Notes: generated by a model from the letters alone, not told the origin. Counted from the stretch's first letter, positions 46,582 through 60,013 are shown. The stretch: DNA of 64,000 bases from Membranipora membranacea (GCA_914767715.1 OU612067.1:21488162-21552161), one strand, 5' to 3'. Made by a program: numbers and translations.

Positions 46582-49500
46582 TTAAAAGCTGATAATTTCC
46601 CTTTCTACAAATGTTTCTGAGATCATTAAATGCACATAACTATTCCAGCCAAAGTAGCACTCCCCAGGTGTACCGTGGTGTCGACAGTACCCAGCCCATA
46701 TTTGGAGAGTCGTAGTACCTGCCGGTATCTCCTCACATATCCCATCAACTGTAACAAAAATAAATCCAAATTTTTATTTTATTTGGATTGATTTACTCAT
46801 CCATCCAATTCAGAGCAGCTGGCTAAGTAGGAGGGTAAGCCTTTTGCTCAACATAATCGAGGGATGGTATTTACGTGCATTGTAAAAGATGGCTTTTGAT
46901 TTGTAGTTTTTCGCTTGTAGCAATATTTCGAGCATGAGTCATTTCTCCGTTGTCGGGAACAGTTTGAGAGGACTGGTTGTGATGCGTATATTTGTGTGTA
47001 GGCCGGACCGTAGGAGTGCTTGCCTAGGTATTATTTCTATGCACACCTAAGGAGGTGGATTCAGTCATACTGCAACTCCAAATGAATTAAATCAAGTCTC
47101 CAGCCAAAGGCAAAATATTTTATATTACACAATTGATTGTAGATACCGTGATAGAATAATATAGATACTCACTCAGGATTGGTCTGTGCAGGTTGGTGTT
47201 TTTGTTCAGATAGTGGACTCCCTCGATGGTACCCGGGTTACTACATTCGTTACTGTTTATCTTAAAGTAATGACGACAGCAGGGCGCCCAGTTACTGTGA
47301 TCTCCGTGTCCCCAGTAACATCTACCGTCAGTACTTATAGTAAGTCTCAGTCCACTACTCTCATATATCTTATTGTAGTTGGGAATACTCTACAAAGGCA
47401 TGTAAATACATAGATGCAATGATATAGAGTTAGATAAAAAGTTTCTCGATTATTAACGCATTGTTTTTGCAACTTGAGATTGATACTGCGTAGCTTCAAC
47501 CTGTCTACAGGTAATAGCCTTCTCTATAGAAGCACAGGTAGTTAGCGATGGGCACACCTATAATAAAATATTGACATTCACAAAAAAAATAATTAGTTGT
47601 CTGCCACTGCATGACGAGAAGACAACTTCTTAATGTGTTGAGGTATCTTTGCACTAAAACGATTCAGTCCAAAGAAAAGAAGTAAGTCTATCCGCAACTA
47701 TCACAATCAATGGGAGGGATTCGAGCGGCCCTGACTGACCATGTAAAATACTGCACTTCCCATTGTGAATATATAAATTGCCAAGAGTCACCTAGTGATT
47801 TACATTTCATATCTAGTTTCATTCACTACACAATCCCAAGGGGTTTTCCAGCTTCTTTTAACTGACCACCCATTATATAGCCAAGGCACCAGACTTTTAG
47901 CCTCTGTAGTACTGTACAGTAGAAAGGAAGGAATCTGCATTAAATAACAAAACTGTTTTCATTGATGCAAATGTGTTAAAATATTGAATATTCCACTTTG
48001 GATCTTGCACATAGACTTATTATTAAGTCTACGGTCAAGGAGTAACTCCCTGCTACGATCTTCCATGACTCTGACTCAATGTTTTCTTACCCAGACAATG
48101 GCATTATCTTCTCCTTTGCACGGATTGGTCAGACCATGTATGGCGATATTGAGCTGAGGTACTCTCCACAAGTTCTCACCATCATTGTCCATAACTAGAA
48201 ACGGAAGATGAGACATTGTAACAGTGCTGATAACAGGGACGTAACCATAACAGGTTCTTGAAAATGCGGAAAGGAGGAAAAAAATGTTTCACAATCCTTT
48301 TTTTTCCACCGTAGCCAGCAGACAACGAAATTCATCAATGTCCCTGCTACTTTTCTATTGGGTGCAGTTTATCTACACTCTACCACTCGGTTTATTGAAC
48401 ATATTTGTGCGCAAACTTTAACACAATTTGGACCTAGGCTAGAGACCGCATTTATTGAGAATCTGAAACTGTCAAAGGCCTAAGGTTATAACTTCTCATT
48501 GGTTCATCAAATTTAGACATCCTATAAATTGATACAAAATGGATTTAGGGTGATTTTAATTTTGACACTTTCAATACCCAAAGCATTGCTTGACCATCTA
48601 AAGTTATCAACTCACAAGCCAATGTGTTGGCTATGATTGGCTGGATTGTTTACCCACCAGCCAATCAGATTGCCCCCTGAACTCACCAGCAGCCACATTA
48701 GTGCCGGCTCGATACTCTTCTATGACTATTCTGTTTCTGTTTCCGTTCCAGCCTGTGTGTACGTCCCCGGAGCCTGTCCCATATGGACATGTGTGTACAT
48801 ACAGCGATATGGTGTGATATCCTGTGCTTATACCAGTACAATGTCCTTCAACTAAAGTAAAAAAAACGTCGTCTATCATGACAGTTTTAATGAAGTCGAT
48901 GTGCCAAGATGGCTGCAATGTGAATTTGGGAAGAAAATTGGTGATTGAAAATTTAATGCCACTAACTCGCATTGCAGCCATGAAAACGTGAATGTGAAAA
49001 GGTGGTCAATCAAGCACAATTGAACCCATGTGCTTGTCTGTTTTATGCACTATCTAAATGAATTTTTTTGTATACCAGGAATGTTTAAAAGAGTAGAGGC
49101 TTACTTGGGAATAGGAGGTAGCTCAGTTGCTTTGAGCGCTTGCGTGGGAGGTGTCGGGTTCAAATCCCGTCTACCGACTGCTGGGCTCGATTGAGCTGCC
49201 TGCAAACTGAAAGTAACTAGGCGCCAAATATGGTGGCCGCGCCTTCATTTCTCAGTCTCAGATCTAGACAGACTTACAATTTTAACCCCACATGTTTAGA
49301 TTAATTATAGAGGTATTAACATAATCAACTCACATTCAGCGGACCTATGCTCATTGTTTACTTCGTTCGCATAGTTAAGATTGGCGAGTGTCTTCCCGTA
49401 GATTATCGGGGCGCAATTGCCTCCATCAATCTGACAAAATAAACATGTATTTTAGGAATATGATCATCATCTTTGAAGCGGAGAGAGTTTTCCATATATG

Positions 49501-52500
49501 ATAGAATAGAAATTAACTCATTTAGAGATAAGTCACAGCTATCAAGGTTGCATGATCTTATCCATGAGAGATGTTGCTGACATTTCGTTGTGTCACAAAA
49601 TCACATATAGCGTAATAGTAGACTAAAATTAAAATGGGCGTCTCGGAGCTGAGCGGGATCGTTCTTAATCGAGTTTAACGCAACAAGCTTGGGACAGCAA
49701 TTTCTACAACTAAACATTCAAAAATGGCTGTAGCTTTTTGATAGTTGGGACAGCAATATTATTTTTCATTCTAACTAGGGAACTTTGTTGATTGCGTGTT
49801 GCAAAGTCTAACAATTATGGGGATCTATATATGGATGAACCCCCATTTACATAATTTTCTCTCCTGGAATAGGTCCATAAATTATTTCACTGGGGTATAA
49901 TATAAAATAAAATACAATATAAAATACAATATAAATATAATATTTATTTCATTTCTGTGATTAATATGTATTTTCTTTACAGGTCTATATGTTTTGGCGA
50001 TACTTACATATATGTAATAGATGACACATTTACTACTACTGCTTCCACCTTGGTAGAGTCGAATCATGAGATCTACGTTTATTCTCAATCCTGTGCTAGC
50101 TTCCATTTTTGTGTAGCCCACGCTCTGAAAAACCAAGATACTCTCTTCATTGTTACATAATATTTATTATTAACACACTTAAACTTATATATATTTAATA
50201 CATATATTTTTTTAATATATTAAAAGACAGTTTTCTGAGCCCTTATTTATGCCTCAATTCGGAGTTGTCCTCTCTCCAGTTTGGTACTTTTAACCCACGC
50301 CGCATAGGAAAAACCTGCTGAAAGAGGGTTTTATTGAAAACCACTTAAGCTAGGATAAAAATGATTTTGATTCAGGGTCTGCACCATTGAAAACCCTGTT
50401 AAGCAGGGTTTCCAAATCATTGGAGGCTTGAATGTTGATAAATCTTAACTTAAATGACGAAACTCATGAAAGATTCTGCCAAATTGTCCGCAAAACAGGC
50501 AAAAAATGCTATAATTGACTATACAATTGCTAAAATTATTTCCCAAACTATGTCCATATGAGTTTTCAATGTTGCAGATTCTCAATCAAAAATAATTTTT
50601 ATCCTATTATAAGCGGTTTTCAAGATAACCCTCTTTTCAGCACGTTTTTCCTATGTGGCGTGGGTTAAAAGTACCGAACTGGAGAGAGGACAACTCCAAA
50701 TTGAGGTCTAAATCAGAGCTCAGAAAACTGTCTATAAGTACAACATTATAAAATAATTTATAAATACACTCGACCTCATCGATCATGGCCTCGGACATTT
50801 AGAGATTCATTTATATTCATTCGATCATTGAGAAGTATTCATGTATTGTCTAGGAATGCCAAATGTGACACCAACTACTACATTCCCTGGTCATTAAAAC
50901 AATGACACACACCAACGTCAAACTACAAACTCAGTTGTTAATGCCGAGGAAGATTAACAGATTTGGCTTAGCTACCTTCAAGGGTGTTGTGTCAACATGT
51001 TGTCGCGGCGAAATATGATCTCATTTAGAATTTTCCATGAAGTACATGGATCCTTATCTTACAAAGGACCGGAATTATTCAGCGGAGCATTAAATCTTAT
51101 CCCATCCCATCCCATCAAAATAGTAGAAGTTAATGCGTGAAAAAGATTGAGACCATGGGCTTAGCTATCCCCAAGGGTGTTATTTCAACAAGTTGTCGGG
51201 CGAAATATGATCTCACTAAGAATTTTCCATGTTGAACATGGATACTTATTTTACAAGGACCGGAATTATACAGCCAAGCATTAAAATTCACTTCAAAATA
51301 GTAGAAGTTAATGTGTGAAGAAGATTGAGACCTTTGGCTTAGCTAGCCTCAAGGGTGTTATTTCAACAAGTTGTCGGGCGAAATATGATCTCACTTAGAA
51401 TTTTCCATGTAGAACATGGATACTTATTTTACAAGGACAGGATAAAAATGACTCGGTGTCATCAAATCAAGTTTTGTTGAGCAATTCATGTTTAAGTACC
51501 TGGGCAGTATTCAGTGGAATTTAAGATGATGATATCTCATCTATCATTGACATTACCTAGGTTTCCCAGTAAGCTGATACTGGCCAACACAAATTTTTTT
51601 CCACCGTGACGACAATATCTATTTTATATATCAAAGATCCAGGACATCGATGAAACTTGAACGTCAATGCTGTAATGTCTGTCAATGATGGCTGGCCATC
51701 AAGTGACACACCATCTTCAGGCTATGCCTTAATTAGTCTGTTCTAAAACGTGTCTTATCTTAGCCAGGGAGGAAGAGAACGTGCGGACCTTGCATCAAAC
51801 GTTAAGGGATCCTTACAAAAGTTAGAGCCAGACTAGCTGCCTGTGGTTTTCCGCAATCTATGTTATCGCGTCAACGTGTTTTGTTATCTCGTCATCTGGA
51901 CAACTGATATTCACCTCACTATGACAAAAATAAACTAGGTGCCTGTGTCCTTAAGCTTTTATTGTCTATGATTTGAAATAGGCATTCATTGCTTGAGCGT
52001 AACAAGGCAAGACAACTCCTAACTAAAAGCACATGGTAGATGGGAGCCAGCGTTTGACTCTAGTGTATATACGATGCCTATGCCTATAAAAGCTTTTATA
52101 CATTTAGCATTTATTTTGACCCGGAATACCAGACTTATACTGGTGAAGAGTAAATCATAGTCTTTATGACAACACAGAGGTTGGGCTGCCCCCACTAAAG
52201 TGAGACGCAAGTTGCCCGAAATCCTCAATCTGAGAGTGTGATATATACTATAAAACTAGCGTGCATCCTAGAGTTGAGGCCGTAGAGGACCTCCTGAACT
52301 TGAAAACTGAAAACATTGGCAGTGTCACTTTGATCTAAGCCAATATGCCGAAAAGCGATTCTTAGTAGGCCTACCTATTTTGGGAAAGGGGGACGGGGGT
52401 CTCTCAATGAAACTTACCCAAAGTGTGGCAGAGTGGTCATTGCTCCATTCCCCTGTTGTTAGGTGCTGTCTGATGTTAAACACAGGTAAGCTCGGACAAC

Positions 52501-55500
52501 TATTCACAGCGGGCTCTACAAACACGACATGCGTGGGATGTTCAGAGCAGTTCATTGAATAACACAGAAGGTTGGCACTGGCAGGGATGTATAAACAAAT
52601 CACTTGTTGTGAAATTTATAAAAGTAGCAGACAACTTTGAACCAATGAACTCCCTCTTCATTGTTCATTGCTTGAACCTTTTGCGCAAAATACAGTGTAC
52701 CTTTCAATTCAAACTAACTATGAGGGAGTGTAGAGTAAGATCAGATGTAGGATTATTGAATACAAATTCAAAAGAAAAATGGTATAGTTGGCTCTATCAT
52801 GTATACAAGTACTGCTGGCTATTCACTGCCAGGCTATTAGTTCCGAATGAGTTGTGGGTTCGAATCCCATAGGGGGAGCTTTCAATGTCGATTGTTCCAG
52901 CCCCCAGCACCTTCGGGTGTATACCTTTTATGCGTGAGCCTGTGATGATCTTCTTCGAACAGAACTGTACATTTGTGTGCAGCTTTTAGTTGGTTTATCT
53001 GAGAGATGTGAAATAAATGGCCCTGAACTCCGCTTTCACTATGTCATTTAGGTATTCCTCACTCAATATTGTCGATATTCTGTTGTGTCCAACGCTTTTG
53101 TGATCTTAATTTATTCAATACAGCATTGTAGTAAAATAATGCTTTGTTCAATAACTACCAACAGATTGATTAGCCAATTGAAGAAATATTGATTGGGGAT
53201 TGTTTTGGTAAATATCTTATCGAATACTGTTTATTGTGAACTGTAGCACATACCTGACCCAAATGTTCCCTGTCCAAGCTCGTCGACGAAGAGACGAGAG
53301 GCTTGTGTAGCGTAACCAGCCCTGAATTGTGAAGAATGAATCTCAGCGTAGAGTGCAATGTTGTGGTTGCCTGCTGATAGAGCCTGACATATACCATGAA
53401 CTAAAAATCCAAATGGATATTCTAATAAATATATATTATTATTATTACCTTTCACAAATGGCATGGTTGAATAGTGATGCCTTCATCACACAATCAAGTC
53501 TACGTTAATTTTGCTGATTTGCTAATGTCTTGTATGTCGGAGCAATCCTTGTGTTAATCATTATCTTTTTATTAGCCTGCCGTTCTCTGATGTGGAAGAG
53601 TTACCAACCATTTTGTGTTAAAGTAATGCAAGACAGCTGAAAGTCTAAACCTGAGGGTCTTAGGGTTGCACTTGCAATGCAAGATCTACTCAATAACGCC
53701 AATAAAGTTTTTAAGAAAATCATATTACTGAGATATCGACATGATTACCCATAGAGAAGTATGTTCTTGCTAGAGTTTAGTTTAGACAGTTATAGAATGA
53801 CTAAATGTCAGCTAACACTTGGCTTTCGCTAGATGAGGGGAAGTCCAAGTAAAGTAAAAAGGGTGAGGTGAATGTGAGCTGGCCTGAAATTTAGCTTTTT
53901 CAAGCCTATGCAAAATGGGGAACTTTACATTACAAATAATATACTTCTAAAAAATACTGCAAGATTACCATTTTTTATCGTCAACAAAATAATTTGAATA
54001 ATGATTTTTATATGTAATTGCATTTGAGTGTGATTGCTAGAATGTAATGTCACAGTTTGCAGGAAATATTTTTAAAATAATCTAATTTGAATAGCTACAT
54101 ACTTCCAGAGGCTTTCATGTGGTCTGTGTTAGACTCTTCGTTATAGTTGAGACTCTCGATCCAGCCAGGATTACCACAGTCTCCTCCGTTAAAGAGGATC
54201 TTCCACCTTCCCCAGTTGTGTCCGTATCCACCTCTTAGTGTACCTCTAAACTGTACTCTCAGAGTCGTCCAATCATACATCTTCTCAAAAACCACAGTCT
54301 AAAAGCAACAATGATGTTTTTTTCAAAAACAATTCAATATCGAACAGTCACAAAGATATGCATGAAATCAACACCAAAGATTTTTAAAGCAGAATATGCT
54401 TTTTGGGTCCAGAACAGCTCGCGTAGCTGTATTCTACAGTTACTCGAAAACCACAGATGTACTTTCCAATGCAACGGAGATATAGGTTTCATGTCATACA
54501 TGTAAAGTGTAAATAATACTTTAATGAAGAAAGTATTTTCATATTTGCAGTTTTTCGACAATATTTTGTTCACCACTGAGGGTGCCGTCAGTTTTTTTTA
54601 TTTGGAGTAGTGCACACAGCTGTATTATTCTAGAGGAGAAAGTGTTGGCTAAGTTTCCCTAGTCTTGAGTGACCTAAGCTTTGTTAGTACCAATTTTCGC
54701 TAGCTGAAGGTGGTACTAATTTGAAATAAAGAGGTTCAGGTTTAGTAGCTGAATTTCGCTACTATATGATGTGGGTTAAAAAATCGCAAGTGTTGTCTCC
54801 GTCCGAGGACTGAGAAATATCAGTGCCTTAAGGGCGCAGCCGCCGTATTCGGTGCCAAGTTGCTCTCAGTTTGCAGGCAGGTCGGAGCACACCTGGGGCT
54901 TCATATGAGCCCAGTAGTCAGTAGACCGCAGCGGGATTCGAACCCAGGACCTCCGACGCTTGCGCGTTGAAGGGCAGGCGCTCTAACCAACTGAGCTACC
55001 TCCTACTCCTATGATAAGCTTGTGCAAAATAGCGATAAGAAAAGGGAACAGTTCTAAATGCAGGAATACAAAAATCTTGATCATATGCGGCGCCAGCTTC
55101 GATACAGAAAAGTTTACAGTTATGTTAAAAAGCTTTGATAGAGAGATGTTTAAGGAAAGGCTACTGCAACATTTTTTTAGATTATTGGCATAGTCTTATT
55201 TTTGGTTGAATCGTTGTTAGTATTATTTTTCTCTTTTGCCACTTATGTCACATCATGAAAAAAATTAGTAGTGAAGAATTGTTGCTGACAATAAAATTAT
55301 TATACTGTATATATATATAAACAGCTACAATACTCACAAAGTAGTAGTTGGAGCCAGAGTGATTTATGTCTAGGTTAGACAGATAATACTCCTTTGTCTG
55401 TCTGTATGGTCTGAACCCACAGCTGTCAGATGCTGTCAAGAAAAAATTTGGAAAAAAAGTGAAATAGTATCCTACTGTGCAAACATGGAATGACAACACA

Positions 55501-58500
55501 TTAGAAAATTGAGCTAACCGCTTTCAAAGCTGCAGATTCATGGTTAATTTGGACATTAGCTTATTTTGCGATAAAATAAAGACATAGCTTTCATTAGTTT
55601 AAGCGCTCAAACTTAAACTAAGCTTTCATAAGGATTTGAAAACCCAATTTTAGTGTACCAGTTCGGGTCCCTTTCAAATTCATACAGCGTTAAAATTTAA
55701 ACATCAGTATTTTCAATTTGTATAATCATCGGATGGTTCCTATTTGCTTCTACTTTGTTGGTCTTCCATTACACTGCTTCCTGTTGTTGCATTTGACTTA
55801 AACAGTTTATTTGTCTTGGATTTCATTGTCCAAATAGGTTTTTGTTTGCAACCCGTCCTGTTAGGAAATTAAAGACTAAAGATGTAGCAAAATTATCATG
55901 ATGACGTAGTATGGAGGTCGTTAGCTGGGTCAAGTTGCAATCCCAGCCGAAAAAAAACAGCTGAATGACATAAACAAAAAGTTTATCTATGCTTATGTGT
56001 GCAACCATGAGGCAGTTACCATCGGTATCTGTCTCATCAATTGATAATTTTGTTTTTATACGAATGTTGTCAGGAAAGCAATATTCAAATTGACGTAAAC
56101 CACGACTGATCGTCCACTTACTATACATGAAGGTGCCTTTATGCAATCGAGAGCAGTTAGGTGCAACAATGCCTTGTTCAGGATAAAAGCCAAATCCCAC
56201 ATCTCATCTTTACTTTAGTGGATTTGTGGTTTGCCGATTCCACTTCAAGTTCTTAATCCACACTTTAATTTTTCATTTAGTGAATCTGTAGTGTCCTAGA
56301 TCAAACTCAAGATCAAAATCCACACTAATTTTATTAGAAATGTGAAATTGTAGAAGAGTCTAGACTTACTGTACATTGAAGTGCCGACATCCATACACAT
56401 AGGCTCAGGGTTCAGAGCATCACCAGTACAGTCCAGTACACAAACAGAGTAACCAGTACAATCCTGAGGGCAATCTACCGCCACCTGCGTGATATTATAG
56501 AGTATATATATATAAATTTTATTAGCTGAACAAGTCATAAATGACACATAAGACCATGCGTAAAACAATTATCGTAAGGCATCAGGTGAATTTGTCAAAA
56601 ACATTATTATCAAGGAGGGCAGGTCTATTTAAGTAAGAACGGGATAGAATAGGTGATCCTCATTAAATGATACTCTAGCCACCAAACGGAAACATGAGAG
56701 CTGGTGATTTACCTTTGTGATATTATAAAATATACATTAGAATTGGTAACCAAATATGTGCCCGGAATCATTTCTTTTTAGATTAAAGCGTTTTGCGATA
56801 GGTTTTTTGTAAGGTTTTTGATATGGTGTATTAAATAAAAGTATCCTACGCTATGTATAGTTTTACTGATATTGGCAAATATGGCTAGGAAAAGAACAAC
56901 ACTGACTTCCGCTAAAGATATAATAAATATTATTTATAAATTTCTGAGGAAAGGGTTTTACTCGCCAACAGAACCTAGTGAGCAATTAGATATGACATTG
57001 AACTGAGTTCAAATGTTGCAATTTCATATTAAAAGGTATAATTTTGGTTTAATCTCGCACTATCAAGGAAATGAAAAATGAAAAAGCTCGCCTATTGAAC
57101 TTGCTAAAAGGGAAAAACTTGATGCTGACAAAAAATTGCTGGCCTGTCAGCGTCACATTTCCTTCTTCAATTACGCTTGTTTTTGCATTGGTCCAATCGA
57201 AATTTTACATTGATTTTGATACCTTGTAAGCAGTGACCTAGAACATGATTGTATTGTTGTCTGCTAAATAAGTGGTATGCGAGGTATCTGATTACATCCA
57301 ATAGAACTTGATGATTCCAAATATTGATTTAATTAAATCTGTGATGGTTCTTAAAAAGATTACACAAGTGGTTTAGTTAATCTTGAGTGGAACATGAATC
57401 CTATTTAAAATCCATGCAAAGTTATATACAACGCTTGGCTGATTAACTTTTTAGTTAGTTTCCTGTTTTTGCCCAAAAATCTTCTTGCATATTGAAAAAT
57501 TAGAAAAGTTATCTTTCCCTTGTGACAGAAACAATCATTTTAGACAAAAGCCAAGCTGTGTGGGAGGGTGTGGGACATCTTAGATCGGAGAGTCAATTCC
57601 TGTTGTCCGACTTCTGGATGACTCTAGTCGGCCAGCTCAGGATAGACTATTGTCATGGTTTTTTGTGCACAAAAATGAGTACCGGTGAAGTCTATATTAC
57701 TTCAAAAAGAAACGGAAAAATTGTAAGCAAAGAGGTTTCGAAAACAGAGACTGAATAATTCAATAGAATTAAAGTTTCCCAAGCTCATAACTATTGGTAA
57801 GATAAAAGCTTCAAAGAGTTTTTACTTCCATATTCCCCAGGGCAAAAACATACTCTATCCTACCACAAGCACAAATTTAAACGCATGGTGAATGTGTCTG
57901 CTTGCTGGGTATTCCCATGGGCGAAACAAATACAATGTCGAACGTCGTAGTGCAATGCAAGCGAAAATAAAAGCCAATATTTAAACATAAACATGAAAGG
58001 TGCAAATCTCACCTCGTGCAATATACGTGCGCAATTTGTGCAGGCTTTTAATTTCATTTTCTACAGCTTTTTGGTGCATTTGAAGCGTACAATCTAACAC
58101 TTCACCAGGTCAACAGATTTTGTATTAGGCGGCGGTAGGATACATTTGAATAAGCTATTGAATGCCAAGAAAATCTAAAATATTAGGGCAGATTGCAGAT
58201 AGCACCTAATATCGTTTGTGTCCACATATGTGACCAATAATTCAGGTCACACGATTAATTTAGCATGCTGCCATTCCTGATTCAATTCAATAACAGCTGA
58301 GTTTGAGACGTACCAGATTTAGATTAGAAGATTCAGACATGGCTGTCTTAGTTTTCATTTCGAGCACATAGTTAGCAGACTCAGAGTTCGAGCTGTCCTC
58401 CCTTAGATTGAGGTTTTCTGTGAAATTACTGACGAGATGACAGTCACCATCATACTGAAACACCGCGGTACGGCAGCGGAAGTCAGCGTAACATTCTGTA

Positions 58501-60013
58501 GCGCACTCAACTTTAGAGCGTACACTTCGCTTAGTCTCAACAACGAAAGCTTCATCTGCAAATACAAGTTGGAATGTTTATAGTTTTGGGAGCCATTACA
58601 ATACTTTCTATTGACTCCACTAATCATTTCGAGGAATGTTTTCCGTTGGAGTAAAAAGAAACTTAAGTAAGAAAAATCAAAGACAATTCAGTTATCATCT
58701 TTATCTGAACAAATGTGCTGTATCAATATTATGATCTTTCCGTCTCAAAACAGGTAATAATTATGAAAGTTGCAAAGACTGGAAAAACCATCAGTGCACC
58801 GGTGATATAGGAAACAAAAAGCTGAACGTTGAGTACCAACAGTACCTTGCAACAAGTCTGGTAAGACCAGGACAGGATTAATTCTCTATAGTTTACTTTT
58901 CGTGTCTATATGTTATTTATTTTCAATAGCCATTGTGCAAAGCAACTCGAGAGGAAGACACACTCCAGCGGTCAGTATCGAGTTTTAAACTGCACTTTTA
59001 ATTTTATGATTGAAGTGAAGCTATGTGTTGTTTCATTGTGTGAAGTACCTTATTGAAATAGATGTTAGTTTGAGTTTAGTATATCTTGGTTGGGGGCAAC
59101 TTAATATTAGCTAGCACGTTTGGGCTAGGTGAGTGAGGTGGGAATCTATATAAATTAAAACGAGGCAGTAAATGTGAGCTACCCTTCAACTTTGCTAATT
59201 TAAACCTGTATAAAACTGTTTTTTCTCCTTTTAATATTTCACATTTTGTGGGTATTAAAATATTTAAAAGATAGTAAATAAATTTCGGAAGTCGTCATAT
59301 AATATATATTGAACTTTTTTTGGATAATACTCATAGTAATGGTTTTAGCCATAGTAATGGTAATAGCCATAGTAATGGTAATAATTTTATGAGGCTGTTA
59401 ATTTGCGGCCTTTTTGATTGTTGGTGACGTAACAGAAAAGCAAGCTCGTTCCTTGAGGTGTGTGAGGTCATTTTCCATACATGTTTCAATTAGGAATACT
59501 GTCCATTAAAATCATTATCTATTTCAGCAAATGACCACTGAGAGCTTGCCAGTGGTAACAAAACAATATGATGACCTGTAATTATTTTAAGTGCCGTTAT
59601 TAAATATTAAAGAGCTACGAGTACAACTTTTTGTTATATTTCTCGCATTAGGGAAATTGTGGCAGCCCTTCTGCGCTAGCAAGTCGTATGTAGAATGATG
59701 CCCCTTGTTGTTCGAAAATGAACTTTAATTTTTTGTATATCATTTATCCTGGTGGCTTAATTTGCAAACTCGCTAGAATTCTTTTTTAATCAGACAAGAT
59801 TGGAACCGTTAATACTTTTATGGCATGACATATAACTGATAAAGAACACAAAATCTTTTTTGGTAGACAAAAATGACAAAACATGATTAGCTTACCGAAT
59901 GATACAGTTCCTCGATGAATTGCTCCATAATCAAATCCACAGAAATCCACCAAGCCAGCTTCACAAATAAGAGGCAGAAACGCCAAAACTATGAAAATAG
60001 TTAAAAACTCCAT
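46582..60013 (-). CDS. Secreted PAN-like protein with three CTHRC1-type domains
   Basis: Complete 13-exon model: 60013-59896, 58555-58314, 56484-56370, 55432-55338, 54298-54103, 53400-53254, 52515-52418, 50124-50008, 49430-49334, 48851-48687, 48194-48091, 47389-47173, 46748-46582. The phases all join and the 1878 bases give 625 aa plus TAA. A clear signal peptide (1-19) precedes a PAN/apple-like module (about 25-120, with KVECATECYADFRCRTAVFQ) and a Cys-rich segment (121-190). Three units then resemble the C-terminal globular domain of CTHRC1: about 200-304 (LRVQFRGTLRGG, GICQALSAGNHNIALYAE), 345-463 (HCTGISTGYHTISLYVHTC, GWNGNRNRIVIEE) and 510-625 (WAPCCRHYFKINSNECSNPG, ICEEIPAGTTTLQIWAG). 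CTHRC1 itself has one such domain after a short collagen stretch and acts in Wnt/PCP signalling and matrix. Here no Gly-X-Y repeats and no membrane helix are present. An extracellular, possibly Wnt-related role is inference. Confidence 0.88.
49110..49285 (+). repeat. tRNA-derived SINE family A, full-length copy
   Basis: The tRNA-like head (ggaggtagctcagttg A-box, gggttcaaatccc B-box) is followed by gctgggctc, a gcctgcaaactgaaag body and a tttctcagtc end shared with 54790-55012. It lies in an intron of the CTHRC1-type gene. Confidence 0.8.
50225..50733. mobile_element. 509-bp foldback element
   Basis: Termini agacagttttctgag and ctcagaaaactgtct are exact inverted repeats. The arms run inward for about 165 bp with moderate divergence (the block cgtgggttaaaagtaccgaa recurs inverted). 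No coding content. It is in the intron between exons 52418 and 50124 of the CTHRC1-type gene; a solo arm is at 10568-10672. Confidence 0.8.
50930..51440. repeat. Minisatellite-like array, three units of ~180-190 bp
   Basis: Three successive units share ggcttagct, caagggtgtt, cgaaatatgatctca and gaattttccatg. Spacing between the ggcttagct blocks is about 193 and 178 bp. Units 2 and 3 are the most alike. The array is in an intron of the CTHRC1-type gene. Confidence 0.8.
52790..52945 (+). repeat. SINE family B (tRNA-like head)
   Basis: A B-box-like gtgggttcgaatcccat is followed by gggggagctttcaatg and gattgttccagccccc. The same 3' block occurs inverted at 63935-64000. It is in the intron upstream of exon 52515. 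Confidence 0.6.
54790..55012 (-). repeat. tRNA-derived SINE family A, best-preserved copy
   Basis: On the minus strand: aggaggtagctcagttggtt (A-box region), gggttcgaatcccgc (B-box), gggctcatatgaagcccc, then gtgctccgacctgcctgc and aaactgagagcaacttggca. The promoter boxes look intact. It is in an intron of the CTHRC1-type gene. Confidence 0.85.
56881..57758 (+). pseudogene. Possible coding remnants inside an intron (opposite strand)
   Basis: Two plus-strand frames look protein-like but are unassigned. 56881-57006 starts at ATG with an acceptable context and encodes 41 residues ending QLDMTLN. 57522-57758 encodes a charged stretch ending KRNGKIVSKEVSKTETE and may follow an acceptor at 57528. 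They are not in one frame and no donor convincingly links them. A decayed transposon gene or a nested gene are both possible. Confidence 0.25.
59335..59385. repeat. Short tandem repeat (atagtaatggt... units)
   Basis: About three copies of an 18-22 base unit (catagtaatggtaatagc). It is in the first intron of the CTHRC1-type gene. Confidence 0.7.

Noticed and set aside
49110-49190. Functional tRNA gene
   Set aside because: The head has A and B boxes but the acceptor stem does not pair and it continues into a SINE body shared with other copies.
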